Below, piece after piece: positions 5,536 to 7,540 of a DNA stretch of 7,540 bases. The translations under genes were made by a program, and so were the position numbers. The notes under the pieces were generated by a model that was given only the letters and a program-made list of their open reading frames with translations, was not told the DNA's origin and did not search any database. Each line of letters opens with the position of its first letter. Position 1 is the first letter of the stretch. Location of the stretch: NCBI GenBank assembly GCA_002473385.1, contig DKTR01000075.1, forward strand, positions 1 through 7,540, read 5' to 3'. The DNA is from Lachnospiraceae bacterium UBA7225 (GTDB lineage: Bacteria; Bacillota; Clostridia; Lachnospirales; Lachnospiraceae).

Positions 5536-6489
5536 ATGGACAAACAATTAAGATATAATGAACCGTGGATATTGCAGCGGGCAGATCCCTATGTATACCG
5601 CCATACGGATGGAACTTATTATTTTACGGCGTCTATTCCAGCCTATGACCGTATTGTCCTCAGAAGCAGCAAAACCCTGGCAGGGCTCCCGGATGCGGAG
5701 GAGGTAGTAATCTGGAAAAAGCATGAGAAGGGGATCATGAGCGAGCATGTGTGGGCACCGGAGCTTCACTATCTGTCCGGCAGGTGGTATATTTATTTTG
5801 CAGCCAGCGACAAGGACGATATCTGGGCGCTGCGCCCGTATGTGCTGGAGTGCAGCGGACAGGATCCCATGAGGGATGCCTGGATAGAAAAGGGAATGAT
5901 GCAGTGCGCGCCGGAGGATGAGTTTTCCTTCCGGGCGTTTTCCCTGGATGCTACTGTTTTTGAGAACAAGGGCGAATATTATTATGTGTGGTCGGAAAAG
6001 GTTGGTGTTGGCAGGCAGATCGCGAACCTCTATATTGCGCAGATGGAGTCACCCTGCAGGCTTAAAACGGTGCAGGTACTGCTGACCTCCCCGGATTATG
6101 ACTGGGAACGCGTGGGCTTCTGGGTGAATGAAGGTCCGGCGGTCATCCGGCATGACGGAAAGCTCTATCTTACGTATTCTGCGTCGGAGACCGGACCGGA
6201 ATATTGTATGGGTATGCTTTCCATAGAGGAGGACGCAGATCTTCTGGATCCGCGTCAGTGGAAGAAGGAGCGTACTCCGGTGCTGAAAACAGACGAAAGT
6301 CTGTCGATCTATGGACCGGGGCACAACTCTTTTACGACTGATGAGGAGGGCAATCCGGTGATGGTTTATCATGCAAGGACGGAGGAGAAGATTGTAGGAG
6401 ATCCGCTTTACAATCCAAACCGCCATGCCATGCTGATGAAGCTTCGGTTCAATGAGAGGACGGGAGCCCCGGTATTTTCCTATAAATGA
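5536..6489 (+). CDS. Glycoside hydrolase family 43 protein, probable alpha-L-arabinofuranosidase / exo-arabinanase
   Basis: This is a 317-aa inverting glycosidase of the five-bladed beta-propeller type, a single catalytic domain without a binding module. The three family acidic residues can be placed: base Asp17 in RADPYVYRHTDGTYYF, the pKa-modulating Asp138 in AFSLDATVFENKGEYYYVW, and acid Glu199 in VNEGPAVIRHDGKLYLTYS. HVWAPELHYLSGRWYIYF (71-88) and YGPGHNSF (259-266; His263, a family-conserved active-site His) also match. No signal peptide is seen, so the enzyme should act in the cytoplasm on imported oligosaccharides, like the GH51 enzyme upstream. The divergent neighbour and the convergent gene that overlaps its 3' end by 41 bp are both ArsR-like regulators. 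Family 43 also contains beta-xylosidases; the arabinose assignment rests on context and general resemblance, and the subfamily is unresolved. Confidence 0.88.
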   Translation: MDKQLRYNEPWILQRADPYVYRHTDGTYYFTASIPAYDRIVLRSSKTLAGLPDAEEVVIWKKHEKGIMSEHVWAPELHYLSGRWYIYFAASDKDDIWALRPYVLECSGQDPMRDAWIEKGMMQCAPEDEFSFRAFSLDATVFENKGEYYYVWSEKVGVGRQIANLYIAQMESPCRLKTVQVLLTSPDYDWERVGFWVNEGPAVIRHDGKLYLTYSASETGPEYCMGMLSIEEDADLLDPRQWKKERTPVLKTDESLSIYGPGHNSFTTDEEGNPVMVYHARTEEKIVGDPLYNPNRHAMLMKLRFNERTGAPVFSYK

Positions 6490-7390
6490 TTTCCTGGTGG
6501 ATACTCTGCGGATAATCGCCGTAGCATGCGCCGAATAAGGTGCAGCCGCCGCCGGGGGCGGGGTATTCCCGTGCAGTAAAGCGAAATTTAAGCACGGACT
6601 GGCTGGTGATGCCGAGCGTATCCAGCGTGATGCCGGAGAGCTTTGTGCCGTCCAGAAAGGTTCCGCTATGATTGATTGTAATTTTTTTCAGTAATCCATA
6701 TTGATTCAGAAAGGGATACCACCAGTCTGGATTTTGTCTGCCCCGGCGATCACCGAAATCGCCGGGGCTTGTCCATGTGCCCAGGGTGGTGCCGTTTAAA
6801 GAAAAGGAGATGTCCGACGGCCAGCTGCAGTTGCTTCCGGGGGCCTCGGAGCCGATCTCAAAGGACAGGGACAGCTCATCGATCTCACAGCGTCCGGGGA
6901 GCGGATTCGGCAGGGCATACTCCAGATAGCCGTTGCTCCACCAGATGATCTCTGCGCGGTAGCGCGCCAGACTGGCAAAGGCGCGCGGCTCATCCAGCAG
7001 CCCGATAAAGGAGTTTTCGGAAGCCAGACCGCATGTGGGAGCAACAGAAAAATCGGAATAGTGTCCCACCGGGATGTCAGCAGAAAAAGAGAGCGCTGAG
7101 GTGTCCGGCAGATTGAAATCAATCAGAAGCTGGTTGGGGTCCTGGCTGAGAAAACAGCTTTTCTGTTTACCGTGCGGGGTGCTGGACTCAATAATAATTA
7201 TGAGGCGGCAGTTGGCCAGTGTATGCAGATGCGGTACCAGTGTGCTGATTGGCATGCGCATTTTTTTTGCAAGCAGGGTGATATTGATCCCCTGGTGTCG
7301 GTCGATCAGTGAGAGTATCTGCACACGTACCGGGGAGGAAAGCGCCTTGAACATAGGCAGTCCTTCTTCCAGATTCAATGTCTGAAGCAT
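6449..7390 (-). CDS. ArsR-type winged-helix regulator fused to a C-terminal ligand-binding-like domain (regulator 2, paralogue of regulator 1)
   Basis: This 313-aa protein has the same architecture as regulator 1. The N-terminal winged helix opens MLQTLNLEEGLPMFKALSSPVR, with a helix-turn-helix near LAKKMRMPISTLVPHLHTLA. The C-terminal domain (about 103-305) repeats the motifs YSDFSVAPTCGL, FEIGSEAPG, WPSDISFSLNG, GTWTSPGDFGD, PDWW and NQYGLLK. By hand alignment about 86 of 150 positions in the C-terminal domain match regulator 1, against roughly a third or fewer in the helix-turn-helix part. The start at 7390 is chosen because GGAGG stands 6 bases upstream and the protein then begins exactly like regulator 1; the in-frame ATG at 7411 lacks a site. 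Its last 41 bases overlap the end of the GH43 gene on the other strand. It likely responds to a related sugar ligand and controls nearby arabinoside genes; both points are inference. Confidence 0.85.
   Translation of the reverse strand: MLQTLNLEEGLPMFKALSSPVRVQILSLIDRHQGINITLLAKKMRMPISTLVPHLHTLANCRLIIIIESSTPHGKQKSCFLSQDPNQLLIDFNLPDTSALSFSADIPVGHYSDFSVAPTCGLASENSFIGLLDEPRAFASLARYRAEIIWWSNGYLEYALPNPLPGRCEIDELSLSFEIGSEAPGSNCSWPSDISFSLNGTTLGTWTSPGDFGDRRGRQNPDWWYPFLNQYGLLKKITINHSGTFLDGTKLSGITLDTLGITSQSVLKFRFTAREYPAPGGGCTLFGACYGDYPQSIHQEIIYRKIPGLPSSH
6741..6767. repeat. GC-rich 10-bp hairpin inside regulator 2
   Basis: CCCCGGCGAT (6741-6750) and ATCGCCGGGG (6758-6767) are perfect reverse complements with a 7-base loop. 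It encodes the PGDFGDRRG stretch. The paralogue has PGDYGDVHG here and lacks the palindrome, so it is specific to this gene. No T-run follows on either strand. Confidence 0.4.
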
Positions 7391-7396
7391 AAAAAA

Positions 7397-7401
7397 CCTC
7401 C
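7397..7401 (-). promoter_or_regulatory. Ribosome binding site of regulator 2 (decides the start)
   Basis: On the minus strand GGAGG is followed by six T and the ATG at 7390. No such site precedes the ATG at 7411. Confidence 0.8.
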
Positions 7402-7405
7402 GTGA

Positions 7406-7424
7406 ATGCAACTGAAAAATGCAT
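7406..7424. promoter_or_regulatory. Inverted repeat in the leader of regulator 2
   Basis: ATGCA (7406-7410) and TGCAT (7420-7424) are reverse complements separated by 9 bp. They lie between the predicted transcription start (near 7456) and the ribosome binding site. It could be an autoregulatory site. Short arms make this tentative. Confidence 0.25.
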
Positions 7425-7462
7425 AGAATAATTTTTTAGACAAAATCGTAAAACCTATTTTC

Positions 7463-7491
7463 AGTATATTCTTTTTGATGAAAAAAGTCAA
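7463..7491 (-). promoter_or_regulatory. Sigma-A promoter of regulator 2
   Basis: On the minus strand TTGACT (7491-7486) and TATACT (7468-7463) are 17 bp apart. The predicted start is near 7456 and the leader is about 65 bases. The remaining 7492-7540 is AT-rich and holds no gene that can be recognised. Confidence 0.8.
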
Positions 7492-7540
7492 TAAAAATGC
7501 CAAATGTTTCGGCAAGATAACGAAAAATGTCCGACTTTTT

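Noticed and set aside
7391..7411. Longer start for regulator 2 at 7411
   Set aside because: The GGAGG lies downstream of it and serves the ATG at 7390.
1..7540. CRISPR arrays, tRNA or rRNA genes, insertion sequences
   Set aside because: No regularly spaced repeats, cloverleaf sequences, transposase reading frames or terminal inverted repeats were seen.

Overview
The window looks like a piece of chromosome from an anaerobic, spore-forming Firmicute, most likely a gut or rumen Lachnospiraceae-type clostridium. The evidence is the GlgC/GlgD pair, SpoVG, strong AGGAGG-type ribosome binding sites, sigma-A promoters with 17-bp spacers, moderate GC with AT-rich intergenic stretches, and intracellular arabinoside-degrading enzymes. 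Genus and species cannot be decided from the sequence alone.

The left third (1-2740, all + strand) holds glycogen and sporulation genes. glgC is cut by the window edge, so its first roughly ten codons are missing. glgD overlaps it by 4 bp (ATGA). spoVG follows after 92 bp and ends at a clear rho-independent terminator. GlgC and GlgD should together form ADP-glucose pyrophosphorylase; GlgD has lost key active-site residues.

The right two thirds (2741-7540) form an arabinose-polymer module built as two convergent enzyme/regulator pairs: a GH51 alpha-L-arabinofuranosidase (+) facing regulator 1 (-), then a GH43 enzyme (+) facing regulator 2 (-). Regulator 1 and the GH43 gene are divergent and share a 196-bp promoter region. 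No enzyme has a signal peptide, so both should act in the cytoplasm on imported arabino-oligosaccharides. No transporter is present in the window.

The most interesting content is the regulator pair. Both have an ArsR-type winged-helix N-terminus fused to a Trp/Gly/Asp-rich C-terminal domain of about 200 residues. This domain is strongly conserved between the two paralogues and looks like a ligand-binding beta domain, plausibly a sugar sensor. The DNA-reading part has diverged much more. Good sigma-A promoters can be placed for abfA, regulator 1, the GH43 gene and regulator 2. Three of these share a gapped motif that could be the operator, and a cre-like catabolite site lies at the GH43 transcription start. 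Every intergenic gap is shorter than 300 bases.
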